Below, in pieces: positions 42,664 to 52,037 of a stretch of DNA of 64,000 nt. Source of the stretch: GCA-003244245 sp963712995 (GTDB lineage Bacteria; Actinomycetota; Actinomycetes; Mycobacteriales; Pseudonocardiaceae); the NCBI GenBank assembly GCA_963712995.1, contig CAVQKH010000036.1, positions 1 through 64,000 on the forward strand, given 5' to 3'. Numbering within the stretch: position 1 is the first letter of the stretch; each line of letters starts with the position of its first letter. The notes under the pieces are model-generated. The model had not been told where the DNA came from. It searched no databases and saw only the letters and a program-made list of their open reading frames with translations. The position numbers and the translations under genes were made by a program.

Positions 42664-44031
42664 GTGATGACTGAGCCGTCGGTTCGTAACGAGGATGCCG
42701 CGCTGGCAGCGTTCCGGATAGTCGATGCCGAGTTGGATCGCCGCTGGCCGGAGAGCCGCATCGAGCCATCGCTGACCCGGATCGCGGCGCTGGTCGACCT
42801 GCTCGGCTCGCCACAGCGCTACTATCCGGTGCTGCACATCGCTGGCACGAACGGCAAGACCTCGGTGGCCCGGATGCTGGATGTTCTGCTGTCCTGCGTC
42901 GGTCTGCGGGTAGGCCGCTACACCAGCCCGCACCTGCAACGAGCCACTGAGCGGATCAGCCTGGACGGGGCATCGGTCACGCCGGAACGCTATGTCGAGG
43001 CCTATCACGACGTCGCGCCCTACGTTGCGCTGGTCGACGCCGGATCACCGGTGCCGATGAGCAAGTTCGAAGTGCTGACCGGGATGGCGTTCGCGGCCTT
43101 CGCCGACGCACCAGTGGATGCCGCCGTCGTCGAGGTCGGGCTCGGTGGCAGCTGGGACGCCACGAACGTCGCCGATGCCGCGGTGGCCGCAATCACCCCG
43201 ATTGCCGTGGACCACATCAACTACCTGGGTAGCGACATAACAGGGATTGCCGCGGAGAAAGCGGGGATCATCAAGGCCGGTTCGGTGGCGGTGCTCGCAG
43301 CGCAGCCGCCCGAGGTGGCGCGGGTTCTCGCGGCCCGCACCGTCGAGGTCGGCGCGACCGTGGCGCGGGAGGGCATCGAGTTCGGCGTGTTGCAGCGTGA
43401 CATCGCCGTGGGCGGACAGCAGCTGAAGTTGCAGGGCCTGGGTGGGGTCTATGGCGAGATCTTTCTTCCGTTGCACGGGCCGCACCAGGCGCGTAACGCT
43501 GTGCTCGCGTTGGCCGCCGCGGAGGCCTTCTTCGGCGTGGGTGGTGGTCTATCGCTGGACGGCGATGCAGTGCGCGCCGCCTTCGCCGGTGTGACCGCGC
43601 CCGGACGGCTGGAGCGGGTCCGCACGGCGCCCTCGGTCTTCCTCGATGGCGCGCACAACCCGCATGGTGCGCACGCTCTGGCGGTCGCCCTCCGTGCGGA
43701 GTTCGCCTTCCGCAGGCTGGTCGCGGTGGTGGGGGTCATGCGGGACAAGGACGCCCGCGGCATTCTGGCGGAGTTGGAGGCAGTGGTCGACGAGGTCGTC
43801 CTCACCAGCGGTGGCTCGCCGCGTGCGATGGACGTCGACGACCTGGCCGCGGCGGCCCGGGAGGTCTTCGACGACTCGCGGCTGCGAGTCGAGGCCCTAT
43901 TGGCTGACGCTATAGAGGTGGCCATCAAGGCAGCCGATCCGGACTCCGACGGTGTCTCGGGCGTCGTCGTCACCGGCTCGGTGGCGTTGGTCGGTGCGGC
44001 GCGCAGCCTGTTCGGTCGAGATCCGCTGTGA
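42664..44031 (+). CDS. folC: Folylpolyglutamate/dihydrofolate synthase
   Basis: About 455 residues of the Mur-ligase-like FolC family. The P-loop is His-Ile-Ala-Gly-Thr-Asn-Gly-Lys-Thr-Ser; Asp-His-Ile-Asn-Tyr-Leu-Gly and Glu-Lys-Ala-Gly-Ile-Ile-Lys follow, and Asp-Gly-Ala-His-Asn-Pro-His marks the C domain. It adds glutamate to dihydropteroate and folates. The start is GTG 42664 or ATG 42667. The DUF4233 gene overlaps its stop by GTGA. Confidence 0.94.
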   Translation: MMTEPSVRNEDAALAAFRIVDAELDRRWPESRIEPSLTRIAALVDLLGSPQRYYPVLHIAGTNGKTSVARMLDVLLSCVGLRVGRYTSPHLQRATERISLDGASVTPERYVEAYHDVAPYVALVDAGSPVPMSKFEVLTGMAFAAFADAPVDAAVVEVGLGGSWDATNVADAAVAAITPIAVDHINYLGSDITGIAAEKAGIIKAGSVAVLAAQPPEVARVLAARTVEVGATVAREGIEFGVLQRDIAVGGQQLKLQGLGGVYGEIFLPLHGPHQARNAVLALAAAEAFFGVGGGLSLDGDAVRAAFAGVTAPGRLERVRTAPSVFLDGAHNPHGAHALAVALRAEFAFRRLVAVVGVMRDKDARGILAELEAVVDEVVLTSGGSPRAMDVDDLAAAAREVFDDSRLRVEALLADAIEVAIKAADPDSDGVSGVVVTGSVALVGAARSLFGRDPL

Positions 44032-44411
44032 GCGACCGGCCGACCCTGCAAGATCCACTACGTGGATTGCGCGGCATCTTCGCCGGCACCCTGGTTCTGG
44101 AGGCGATCGTCGTCGGGCTCGCCCTGCTCGTCGTCGGTCGGCTCGGCGGCGGGTTGGGCGGGCCGGCTGGTTGGTATACCGCTGGTCTGGCGCTGGCGAT
44201 GGTCCTCGCGGCATGCGTGCAGCATCGCTGGTGGGGTCTCGGAGTTGCCCTCACTCTGCAGGTCGCGATGGTCGGCGGCTGGTTCGCTCACCCCGCGCTG
44301 GGTGGGCTGGGCCTGCTCTTCGTGCTGGTCTGGGGCTACTTGCTGTACGTACGCCGGGCGGTGTCGCGTACCGCTGGTGGTTCCCCACCATCGAGCTCAT
44401 CGCTTCGATGA
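44028..44411 (+). CDS. DUF4233 membrane protein
   Basis: 127 residues with about four transmembrane helices (around 20-40, 45-65, 70-88, 92-108) and a Ser-rich tail. This small DUF4233 protein is conserved between folC and ndk in actinobacteria (Rv2446c position). Function is unknown. The start overlaps the folC stop, so it is co-translated. Confidence 0.85.
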   Translation: MSDRPTLQDPLRGLRGIFAGTLVLEAIVVGLALLVVGRLGGGLGGPAGWYTAGLALAMVLAACVQHRWWGLGVALTLQVAMVGGWFAHPALGGLGLLFVLVWGYLLYVRRAVSRTAGGSPPSSSSLR

Positions 44412-44470
44412 CCGATCGGTAGGCTCCTCGCGTCCGATCATCGTCATCGCCTTGAGGAGAATGAGCTGCT

Positions 44471-44881
44471 GTGAGCGAGCGCACCCTGGTCCTGGTCAAG
44501 CCCGACGGTGTCAGCCGCGGCCTGGTTGGCGAGGTGATCGCCAGGATTGAACGCAAGGGTCTGACGCTGGCCGCGTTGGAGCTGCGGATGGTCCCGCGCG
44601 AGTTGGCCGAGCAGCACTACGCCGAGCATGCGGAGAAATCGTTCTTCGGCTCGCTGCTGGAGTTCATCACCTCGGCCCCGGTGGTGGCCGCCGTGGTGGA
44701 GGGGGAGCGTGCGGTGGCGGCATTCCGTCAGCTGGCCGGCGGCACCGATCCGGTGGACAAGGCCGCGCCGGGCTCGATCCGGGGTGATTTCGCGTTGGAG
44801 ACCCAGTCGAACCTGGTGCACGGGTCGGACTCGGTCGACTCCGCCAAGCGCGAGATCGCGCTGTGGTTTCCCGAGCTGTAG
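44471..44881 (+). CDS. ndk: Nucleoside diphosphate kinase
   Basis: 136 residues, the full family length. The phosphorylated histidine is H117 in Asn-Leu-Val-His-Gly-Ser-Asp-Ser, and Leu-Val-Lys-Pro-Asp-Gly-Val is present near the start. It balances NTP pools by transferring phosphate from ATP. GTG 44471 has GAGGAGA upstream. Confidence 0.96.
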   Translation: MSERTLVLVKPDGVSRGLVGEVIARIERKGLTLAALELRMVPRELAEQHYAEHAEKSFFGSLLEFITSAPVVAAVVEGERAVAAFRQLAGGTDPVDKAAPGSIRGDFALETQSNLVHGSDSVDSAKREIALWFPEL

Positions 44882-44957
44882 TACCAGTGGCGTTGCACCG
44901 GCGACCGGTCGCGAAAACCCGCGGGAATTGTCGGGGGTGCCCGGTAGCGTCGAGGTT

Positions 44958-45884
44958 ATGTCCGATTCCCTGGTGCAGGCTCGCGGCTTAGCCAAACGGT
45001 TCGGGGGTTTCGAGGCGGTCCGGGGGATCGACATCGACGTCCGGGCGGGCGAGGTGTTCGGTTTCCTCGGGCCCAACGGCGCCGGCAAGTCCTCCACCAT
45101 GCGCATGATCGGGTGCGTGTCCCCGCGCAGCGACGGGGAGCTTCAGGTGCTCGGGATGGACCCGGATGCCGACGGTCCCCGGATCCGCGCCCGTCTGGGG
45201 GCGGTGCCCCAGCAGGACAACCTGGACGTCGAGCTCTCGGTGCGGGACAACCTGTACGTCTATGGCCGCTACTTCGGCATGTCCCGGGCTGCGGCGCGGG
45301 CCAAAGCCGTCGAGCTGCTGGACTTCGTCCAACTCACCGATCGGGCCGCCGACCCCGTCGAGCAGCTCTCGGGCGGGATGAAACGGCGATTGACCATTGC
45401 TCGATCGCTGGTCAACGACCCGGAGCTGATGCTGCTCGACGAGCCGACCACCGGGCTGGACCCGCAGGCCCGTCACCTGCTCTGGGACCGGCTGTTCCGG
45501 CTCAAGCAGCAGGGCGTCACTCTGATCATCACCACCCACTACATGGACGAGGCTGAGCAGCTGTGCGACCGTCTCGTCGTGATGGACGGCGGGCTGATCG
45601 TCGCCGAAGGCTCGCCGCGCGAGCTCATCGCCCGGTACTCCACGCGCGAGGTGCTCGAACTGCGGTTCACCCCAGGTGTGCAACTCGGCTGGCGGGAGGA
45701 ACTGAACGATCTGGCCGATCGAGTCGAGGAGCTACCCGATCGGCTGTTGCTCTACGCCTCAGATGGCGAGGCGGCGCTGGCCACCGTACATCAGCGTGGA
45801 ATGCAGCCGATGTCCACTCTCGTCCGGCGGTCCACCCTGGAGGACGTGTTCCTCCAGCTCACCGGCCGATCGCTGGTGGACTGA
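44958..45884 (+). CDS. ABC transporter ATPase, DrrA-like
   Basis: 308 residues. Walker A Gly-Pro-Asn-Gly-Ala-Gly-Lys-Ser is near residue 40, signature Leu-Ser-Gly-Gly-Met-Lys-Arg-Arg, and Walker B Leu-Met-Leu-Leu-Asp-Glu-Pro-Thr-Thr-Gly-Leu-Asp. The C-terminal about 80 residues form the extra regulatory domain of DrrA-type exporters. Its TGA overlaps the ATG of the first permease (TGATG). The three genes form one exporter; the substrate (drug, lipid or polysaccharide) is unknown. Confidence 0.9.
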   Translation: MSDSLVQARGLAKRFGGFEAVRGIDIDVRAGEVFGFLGPNGAGKSSTMRMIGCVSPRSDGELQVLGMDPDADGPRIRARLGAVPQQDNLDVELSVRDNLYVYGRYFGMSRAAARAKAVELLDFVQLTDRAADPVEQLSGGMKRRLTIARSLVNDPELMLLDEPTTGLDPQARHLLWDRLFRLKQQGVTLIITTHYMDEAEQLCDRLVVMDGGLIVAEGSPRELIARYSTREVLELRFTPGVQLGWREELNDLADRVEELPDRLLLYASDGEAALATVHQRGMQPMSTLVRRSTLEDVFLQLTGRSLVD

Positions 45885-46714
45885 TGGCCGGCGGACCGAT
45901 GACCGATGATGCCGCGGCCCGGGTACTGACCGGGTGCGGAGCCATGATGCGTGTCCTGGAAGGGTTGTGGATCTGGTACCGCCGTAACTGGCGCGCCACG
46001 GTTGTGTCCAGCGTGCTGCAGCCGTTGCTGTTGCTCGTGGCCTTCGGTGTCGGTTTCGGCCGCCTGATCGACACCAGCGATCGGGCGGCCCAGGTCACCG
46101 GCGGTGTGCCGTACCTGGTGTACCTCGCGCCCGCGCTGCTGGCGGTCAGCGCAGTACAGACGGCCGCGTTCGAGTCCAGTTACCCGATCCTCGCCGCGTT
46201 CAAATGGCGGCGTACCTACGAGGGCATCACGGCCACCCCGATCACGCCGGGCCAGCTGGCCGGTGGCCAGCTCACCTGGATCGCGCTTCGGTTGACCATG
46301 TCCGGGGCCGCCTACCTGCTGGTAGTCACGTTGTTCGGCGCGGCTCGCGGACCCGGCTTGCTGATCGCACTGGTCTTCGCCGTCCTGTGTGGTATGGCGT
46401 TCAGCGCGCCGCTGGTGGCGTTCGCGGCGACCCAGGAGCACGAAGGGGGCGTATTCACAGCCATCTTCCGGTTCGTGGTGTTGCCCATGACACTGTTCTC
46501 CGGGACCTTCTTCCCGATCTCCCAGTTACCCAGGGTCGTCCAGCCTCTGGCCTGGATCAGCCCACTGTGGCACGGCACCGAACTGGCCCGCGGCGCCGCG
46601 CTGGGCACCTGGCAGCTGGCCTCCGCAGCGGGACACCTCGCCTACCTGACTGCGTTGCTGGTGGTGGGCGTGCAGCTGGTGCGATGGCAATTCCGGGTGA
46701 GGTTGGCCCGGTGA
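45884..46714 (+). CDS. ABC-2 type transporter permease, subunit 1
   Basis: 276 residues with six predicted helices and the ABC2 pattern, including Met-Thr-Leu-Phe-Ser-Gly-Thr-Phe-Phe-Pro-Ile before helix 6. It probably forms a heterodimer with the next permease. The start ATG 45884 overlaps the stop of the ATPase gene and its own stop overlaps the next GTG (GTGA). Confidence 0.87.
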   Translation: MAGGPMTDDAAARVLTGCGAMMRVLEGLWIWYRRNWRATVVSSVLQPLLLLVAFGVGFGRLIDTSDRAAQVTGGVPYLVYLAPALLAVSAVQTAAFESSYPILAAFKWRRTYEGITATPITPGQLAGGQLTWIALRLTMSGAAYLLVVTLFGAARGPGLLIALVFAVLCGMAFSAPLVAFAATQEHEGGVFTAIFRFVVLPMTLFSGTFFPISQLPRVVQPLAWISPLWHGTELARGAALGTWQLASAAGHLAYLTALLVVGVQLVRWQFRVRLAR

Positions 46715-47556
46715 GCGCACTGCGGGAGCTGCCGCGGCAGATCGACGCGCCACGCGGTGGGCTGTTGCTCCGGGTGTTGCCACCAGGGCTGTACGCAGGC
46801 AAGGCCCGGATGCTCGTTGCGCGTTCGGCCTTGGCGTCACGAAGTGTCTGGCTCGCCATCGTCTCGGGGTTCTTCGAACCGTTTTTCTACCTGCTGGCGA
46901 TGGGCCAGGGGCTGGGCAGCTTGATCGGCACCGTGGCGGGGCCAGCTGGAGTGCAACTGAGCTACGCGACGTTTATCGCGCCCGCTCTGCTCGCCGCATC
47001 GGCGATGAATGGCGCGGTGTACGACGCGACGTTCAGTTTCTTCATGAAGCTGAAGTACTCGAAACTCTACGACGCGATGCTCGCCACCCCGCTGGGGCCG
47101 GTGGACATCGCGCTGGGGGAGATCGGTTGGTCGCTGATCCGGGGTGGGTTGTACTCGGCCGGTTTCCTCGGGGTCATGTTCGCTGCCGGGTTGATCTCCT
47201 CTGCGTGGGCGTTGCTGGCGTTGCCCGCCGCGTTGTTAGTGGCGTTCGCATTTGCGTCAATCGGACTCGCGGCTACCACGTTCATGCGTTCCTGGCAGGA
47301 CTTCGACCTCGTGCAACTGGCGGTGTTACCGATGTTCCTGTTCTCCGCGACCTTCTTTCCGCTGTCGGTGTACCCGCCGGTGGTGCAGTGGCTGGTGCAG
47401 TCCTTTCCTCTCTACCACGCGGTGGACCTGATGCGTGGTCTGACCACCGGCGTCGTCGGCTGGTCGATGCTGGGACACGTGGCATATTTCGTGGTGATGG
47501 CGGTCCTGGGCATCGTGGTGGTCTCCCGCCGCTTGAAGACCCTCCTCCTGCGGTAG
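46711..47556 (+). CDS. ABC-2 type transporter permease, subunit 2
   Basis: 281 residues, paralogous in outline to the preceding permease: six helices, with Met-Phe-Leu-Phe-Ser-Ala-Thr-Phe-Phe-Pro-Leu in the same position. The N-terminal about 40 residues are cytosolic and Arg-rich. GTG 46711 overlaps the preceding stop, so the pair is translationally coupled. Confidence 0.87.
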   Translation: MSALRELPRQIDAPRGGLLLRVLPPGLYAGKARMLVARSALASRSVWLAIVSGFFEPFFYLLAMGQGLGSLIGTVAGPAGVQLSYATFIAPALLAASAMNGAVYDATFSFFMKLKYSKLYDAMLATPLGPVDIALGEIGWSLIRGGLYSAGFLGVMFAAGLISSAWALLALPAALLVAFAFASIGLAATTFMRSWQDFDLVQLAVLPMFLFSATFFPLSVYPPVVQWLVQSFPLYHAVDLMRGLTTGVVGWSMLGHVAYFVVMAVLGIVVVSRRLKTLLLR

Positions 47557-47575
47557 GCGGCTCTCAAGAGCCGCC
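47556..47575 (+). terminator. Hairpin after the ABC exporter operon
   Basis: Perfect 9-bp stem GGCGGCTCT/AGAGCCGCC with a CA loop, starting on the last base of the permease stop codon. No T tract follows, as is common in this lineage. Confidence 0.6.
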
Positions 47576-47591
47576 AACTACGCTGGGCGGC

Positions 47592-49520
47592 ATGGCGGTC
47601 ACATCGGTGTTCGAGCGGCTGGAGCCGTTGCTGCTCCGGGTCTCTAAGCCCGTGCAGTACGTCGGAGGCGAGCTCAACGCCACGGTGAAGGACTGGGACA
47701 CCACCACGGTGCGCTGGGCGTTGATGTACCCGGACGCCTACGAGGTCGGGTTGCCCAATCAGGGGATCATGATCCTCTACGAGGTGCTAAACGAGCAGCC
47801 CGATGTGCTCGCCGAGCGGACCTACGCGGTGTGGCCGGATCTCGAGAAGCTGATGCGCGAGCACGCGGTCCCGCAGTTCACCGTGGACTCGCACCGGCCG
47901 GTCGGGGCATTCGACCTGCTCGGGGTGTCCTTCGCCACCGAACTCGGCTACACCAACCTGCTCACCGCGCTGGACCTTGCCGGGATTCCGCTGCACGCCG
48001 ACCGGCGCACCGGCGAACACCCCATCGTCATCGCCGGCGGCCACGCTGCGTTCAACCCGGAGCCGATCGCCGAGTTCATCGACGCCGCGGTGCTGGGTGA
48101 CGGTGAGGAGGCCGTTCTCGAGATCACCGGCGTCGTCCGGGGGTGGAAGGCGCAAGGACGACCTGGTGGGCGCCGCGAACTGCTGCACCGCTTGGCTGGG
48201 ATCGAGGGCCTCTACCTGCCGGGCTGCTACGACGTCAGTTACCTGACCGACGGCCGGATCGGCGAGGTGGTCCGCAACACCGAGCGTGCCCCGCACCGGG
48301 TAGCCAAACGCACCACGATGGACCTCGACGAGTGGCCCTACCCCAAACAGCCGCTGGTACCGATCGCGGAGACCGTGCACGAGCGGATGAGCGTGGAGAT
48401 CTTCCGCGGCTGCACCCGCGGGTGCCGGTTCTGTCAGGCCGGCATGATCACCCGTCCGGTGCGGGAACGATCGATCCAGGGCATCGGTGAGATGGTCGAG
48501 CGAGGGCTTGCGGCCAGCGGGTTCAGCGAGGTCGGGTTGCTGTCGCTGTCCAGCGCGGACCACTCCGAGATCCACGAGGTCACCAAGGGCTTGGCTGACC
48601 GCTACGAGGGCAGCGGAACGGGCCTGAGCCTGCCCTCGACCCGGGTGGATGCGTTCAACATCGACCTCGCCAACGAGATCTCCCGCAACGGTCGTCGTTC
48701 CGGGCTGACCTTCGCTCCCGAGGGTGGCTCCGAACGGATCCGCAGAGTGATCAACAAGATGGTGTCCGAAGACGATCTGATCCGCACCGTGTCCACCGCG
48801 TTCGGCGCCGGCTGGCGTCAGGTGAAGCTGTACTTCATGTGCGGCCTACCCACCGAGACCGACGACGACGTGCTGCAGATCGCCCACCTGGCGCACAACG
48901 TGATCCGGGCCGGGCAGGACGCCAGCGGTAGTAAGGACATCCGATGCACGATCTCGATCGGCGGCTTCGTACCTAAGCCACACACCCCGTTCCAGTGGGC
49001 CGCCCAGGAGCACCCTGACGTGGTCGATGACCGGCTCAGAAAACTCCGCGCTGAGATCAATAGTGACCGCCGGATCGGCCGCAACGTCGGGATGCGCTAC
49101 CACGATGGGAAACCCTCGCTGATCGAGGGTCTGCTCTCGCGCGGTGACCGGCGGGTCGGGCGGGTGATCGAGCGGGTGTGGCGCGACGGTGGCCGTTTCG
49201 ACGGCTGGAGCGAGCACTTCCGCTACGACCGCTGGGTGCAGGCGTGCGCGGCCGAACTGGCCCCGCTGGGTGTGTCGCTGGAGTGGTTCACCACCCGCGA
49301 GCGCGGCCGCGAGGAGGTCCTGCCCTGGGATCACCTGGACTCGGGGCTGGACTCCGACTGGCTCTGGGACGACTGGCAGGACGCGCTGACCGGGCGTGAG
49401 CAGGACGATTGCCGGTGGACCCCGTGCTTCGACTGCGGTGTGTGCCCGTCGATGGGTACCGACATCCAGATCGGACCCAGTGGCCGGCAGCTTCTACCGA
49501 TCAGTCCCGCGGTGCGCTGA
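47592..49520 (+). CDS. TIGR03960-type B12-binding-like radical SAM protein
   Basis: 642 residues. An N-terminal domain with Tyr-Pro-Asp-Ala-Tyr-Glu-Val-Gly-Leu-Pro-Asn is followed by a radical SAM core with the [4Fe-4S] motif C274-x3-C278-x2-C281 in Arg-Gly-Cys-Thr-Arg-Gly-Cys-Arg-Phe-Cys-Gln-Ala-Gly. The C-terminal part ends in a further cysteine cluster (Cys-Phe-Asp-Cys-Gly-Val-Cys). This family is almost always next to a DUF2344 gene, as here (51094-51912), but its reaction is unproven. It converges on the subtilase gene with a 20-base overlap of coding ends. Confidence 0.9.
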   Translation: MAVTSVFERLEPLLLRVSKPVQYVGGELNATVKDWDTTTVRWALMYPDAYEVGLPNQGIMILYEVLNEQPDVLAERTYAVWPDLEKLMREHAVPQFTVDSHRPVGAFDLLGVSFATELGYTNLLTALDLAGIPLHADRRTGEHPIVIAGGHAAFNPEPIAEFIDAAVLGDGEEAVLEITGVVRGWKAQGRPGGRRELLHRLAGIEGLYLPGCYDVSYLTDGRIGEVVRNTERAPHRVAKRTTMDLDEWPYPKQPLVPIAETVHERMSVEIFRGCTRGCRFCQAGMITRPVRERSIQGIGEMVERGLAASGFSEVGLLSLSSADHSEIHEVTKGLADRYEGSGTGLSLPSTRVDAFNIDLANEISRNGRRSGLTFAPEGGSERIRRVINKMVSEDDLIRTVSTAFGAGWRQVKLYFMCGLPTETDDDVLQIAHLAHNVIRAGQDASGSKDIRCTISIGGFVPKPHTPFQWAAQEHPDVVDDRLRKLRAEINSDRRIGRNVGMRYHDGKPSLIEGLLSRGDRRVGRVIERVWRDGGRFDGWSEHFRYDRWVQACAAELAPLGVSLEWFTTRERGREEVLPWDHLDSGLDSDWLWDDWQDALTGREQDDCRWTPCFDCGVCPSMGTDIQIGPSGRQLLPISPAVR

Positions 49521-50946
49521 CCACTCTGAGCGCATCGACCAGGCCATGTCCGTAGAAGCCGTTGTCGGCGCCGCCGGCGCACGCTGCCGCCGGGTCGTCA
49601 GCGGGGCCAGGGCATGGCAGCGGATCGGCATACCGGGCCAGTAGGGCCGCGAGTTCCTTCGGGCCGGCCTCGGGCCGGGCCGAGGCGAGCAGCGCCGCCA
49701 CCCCGGAGACATGCGGGGCCGCCATGGAGGTGCCGCAGGCGTAGCCGTACCCGCCGGGGACCGAGGACAGCACACACCCGCTGGAACCCGGGCGGGAGGG
49801 CTGCGCCCGGTCCCCGCCGGGTGCCGTCACGGTGACCACGCCCAGCCCATAAGAGCTGTACTCCGACTTGACGCGCCGAGCGCCGACGGCGGAGACCGCG
49901 ACCACCCCGGGCAGCTCCGCGGGCAGCACGTCGCAGTTCTCGTCCACCGGGCGGGGTTGCGGGTGGGGCGCGTTGTCCGGGCTGCGCAGGTCCTGCTCGG
50001 GGTTGGCCAGGTCCGTCCGCTCGTTACCGGCGGCGGCGATGCTGAGCACCCCCTGGGCCGTGGCGTAGTGCACCGCACGCCGTACCGCCTCGTGGGCCAC
50101 CGCCTGACCGGGCATATCAGAGCAGGTCAGAAGCCACGGGTCCAGTGAGTAACTGCTGTTGGCGATGCGTACCTGCTGGCTCGCCGCCCACATGAAGCCG
50201 CACACCGCGTACTCCGGATAGATGAACCCGTCGTCATCGACCACCTTCACCGAGGCCAGCCGGACCCCGGGCGCCACTCCGGTGATGCCCCGACCATCGT
50301 CGGCCGCGGCGATCGTGCCGGCCACGTGCGTGCCGTGCACCGAAGTGGCCGGGCTCCACGCAGCAGGTGAGGGGTCCGGCTTGCCGGACAGGCAGCCTGC
50401 CGACCGGGTTGGGTCGACGGCGGCGGCCAGATCGGGATGGGTCGCGTCCACCCCGGAGTCCAGCACCCCTACCAGCACCTCGGGCCGGCCCGGGTTGATC
50501 GCCCTGGCTTGCGGTGCACGGATCATCTCCATGTCCCACTGCTCGGCTGAGCGGTCCGCACCCAGCTCCTGGGCCGCCCCGGGAAGGCGCGCTGCGGTGA
50601 GCGGCACCACCGGACCGGCCAGCTCCGCCCGCCGCGGGGCGCCGAGTGTCTCGGCTTGCGCGCTGTAGGCCCTGCTGAGGCCGAACCGGGCCGCGAATCT
50701 CGGCTCGGTGGAGGTGGCAATTCCGACGCCGATCTGTGGGTAGTAGGCAGTGCTGGTGCCACAGGCATCCCGGACGGCTCGTGCCGCGGACCCTTCGGGA
50801 GTCTTCGCGTCGAAGAGCACCACATAACGCAGCAGCGGCCCGGTCGGTGCGCACTCCGGAGCCTGGCCTATCACCGGAGAAGCCGGTCCGGCCAGCGCGA
50901 GCACGGCTGCGACGGCTGCGGCAACCCGCAGGAGACGGAACAGCAC
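49501..50946 (-). CDS. Secreted subtilisin-like serine protease (S8)
   Basis: 481 residues from GTG 50946, which has GGAGG upstream and gives a clean signal peptide (Leu-Leu-Arg-Val-Ala-Ala-Ala-Val-Ala-Ala-Val-Leu). The S8 triad is complete: D163 in Val-Leu-Asp-Ser-Gly, H204 in Val-His-Gly-Thr-His-Val-Ala-Gly, S407 in Gly-Thr-Ser-Met-Ala-Ala-Pro-His, with oxyanion N308. Several Cys pairs suggest disulphides outside the cell. No C-terminal membrane helix is seen, unlike mycosins. It lies between the radical SAM gene and its usual partner. Confidence 0.9.
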   Translation of the reverse strand: MLFRLLRVAAAVAAVLALAGPASPVIGQAPECAPTGPLLRYVVLFDAKTPEGSAARAVRDACGTSTAYYPQIGVGIATSTEPRFAARFGLSRAYSAQAETLGAPRRAELAGPVVPLTAARLPGAAQELGADRSAEQWDMEMIRAPQARAINPGRPEVLVGVLDSGVDATHPDLAAAVDPTRSAGCLSGKPDPSPAAWSPATSVHGTHVAGTIAAADDGRGITGVAPGVRLASVKVVDDDGFIYPEYAVCGFMWAASQQVRIANSSYSLDPWLLTCSDMPGQAVAHEAVRRAVHYATAQGVLSIAAAGNERTDLANPEQDLRSPDNAPHPQPRPVDENCDVLPAELPGVVAVSAVGARRVKSEYSSYGLGVVTVTAPGGDRAQPSRPGSSGCVLSSVPGGYGYACGTSMAAPHVSGVAALLASARPEAGPKELAALLARYADPLPCPGPADDPAAACAGGADNGFYGHGLVDALRVVSAPRD

Positions 50947-51093
50947 CCGCAAACCTCCGGGTGGACGGGGCGTTCGCCCGCGGCAAGGTTGCCGTGACCC
51001 TAGTGACCCGACCCGGTCGGGACGCACGTGGGGTCGTGAGTGGCATTCGGTGCTAGAACCTAGAACACTGTTACGCACTCATGAGAGGAATCC

Positions 51094-51912
51094 ATGACTC
51101 CCCATCCCTCCGCCGCCGCGGTGTGCAAGGTGCGGCTGCGCTTCGCCAAGCGGGGAAAGCTGCGGTTCACCTCGCACCGGGATGTCACCAGAGCCTTCGA
51201 GCGGGCGTTGCGGCGGGTCGGCTTGCCGATGGCGTACTCGCAGGGGTACAGCCCGCACCCGAAGGTCTCCTGGGTGGGGGCGGCGCCCACCGGGGCGGCC
51301 AGCGAGGCGGAGTACGTGGAGATCCAGCTGGTGGAGCACGTCGACCCCGAGGAGGTCCGCGCCAGGCTCGACGCGGCGCTGCCCGAGGGGCTGGCCGTGC
51401 TCGAGGGGGTGCTCGCCGGCCCTGGTGGGCTCGCCGAGCGGATCGAGGCCAGTGCCTGGCGCATCGAGCTGAGTGGGCTCGGTGGTGAGCAGCTCCGGCA
51501 GGCGGTCCAAGCTCTGCTCGCTGCCTCGACGGTGCTGGTCGAACGCCTGACCAAGGATGGCCGGCGTTGCATCGACGCGCGGGCGGCGATCGTGTCCTTG
51601 GACGTCGAGGATCCTCGGATGGGGCCGCCTGTGCTCGATCAGCACAGCCGGTGTGGGATACTCATCGTGGTCGTACGACAGGTCAGCCCTGCAGTGCGGC
51701 CCGACGATGTGCTGAGCGCGCTCGGTGCCGTCGCCGGAGGTCCGTCGGCGGTGCTCGTGAAAGCGATCCGGACTGCGCAAGGCCGGCTTGACGACGACGG
51801 GGGTCTCGTCGATCCGCTCGCAGTGGACCGGGCAACCGCCCGGATGGCTTTGAGGGAGTCTGACGATGAGTCGGATCAGCACGACGTCGCGGACATACCG
51901 GTGGACCGCTGA
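51094..51912 (+). CDS. DUF2344 protein (TIGR03936), partner of the radical SAM gene
   Basis: 272 residues. The conserved N-terminal stretch (Arg-Phe-Ala-Lys-Arg-Gly ... Arg-Phe-Thr-Ser-His-Arg-Asp, then Ser-Gln-Gly-Tyr-Ser-Pro-His-Pro) identifies DUF2344, often fused to or adjacent to TIGR03960 radical SAM proteins. The C-terminal 80 residues are variable and acidic. Activity is unknown, possibly RNA modification. It starts 115 bases downstream of the divergent subtilase region and precedes rne. Confidence 0.85.
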   Translation: MTPHPSAAAVCKVRLRFAKRGKLRFTSHRDVTRAFERALRRVGLPMAYSQGYSPHPKVSWVGAAPTGAASEAEYVEIQLVEHVDPEEVRARLDAALPEGLAVLEGVLAGPGGLAERIEASAWRIELSGLGGEQLRQAVQALLAASTVLVERLTKDGRRCIDARAAIVSLDVEDPRMGPPVLDQHSRCGILIVVVRQVSPAVRPDDVLSALGAVAGGPSAVLVKAIRTAQGRLDDDGGLVDPLAVDRATARMALRESDDESDQHDVADIPVDR

Positions 51913-51972
51913 AAGGCCGCGGAGCTGCCGGTGACAGACAGGATTTCCGTCGCCGGACTCGGCGGCGGATAA

Positions 51973-52016
51973 CGCACAGGGCCTCTGTGCGGCCGCGTCC
52001 CGGCATATGGGACGCG
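51973..52016 (+). promoter_or_regulatory. Two hairpins in the 5' leader of rne
   Basis: Stem 1 is CGCACAG/CTGTGCG (51973-51991), stem 2 is CGCGTCCC/GGGACGCG with a 7-base loop (51994-52016). Both lie between the DUF2344 stop and the rne ribosome site GGAGGAG. They could be processing or feedback targets, as E. coli rne is autoregulated through its leader. Confidence 0.45.
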
Positions 52017-52037
52017 CCCGGGGGCTGGAGGAGTTGA

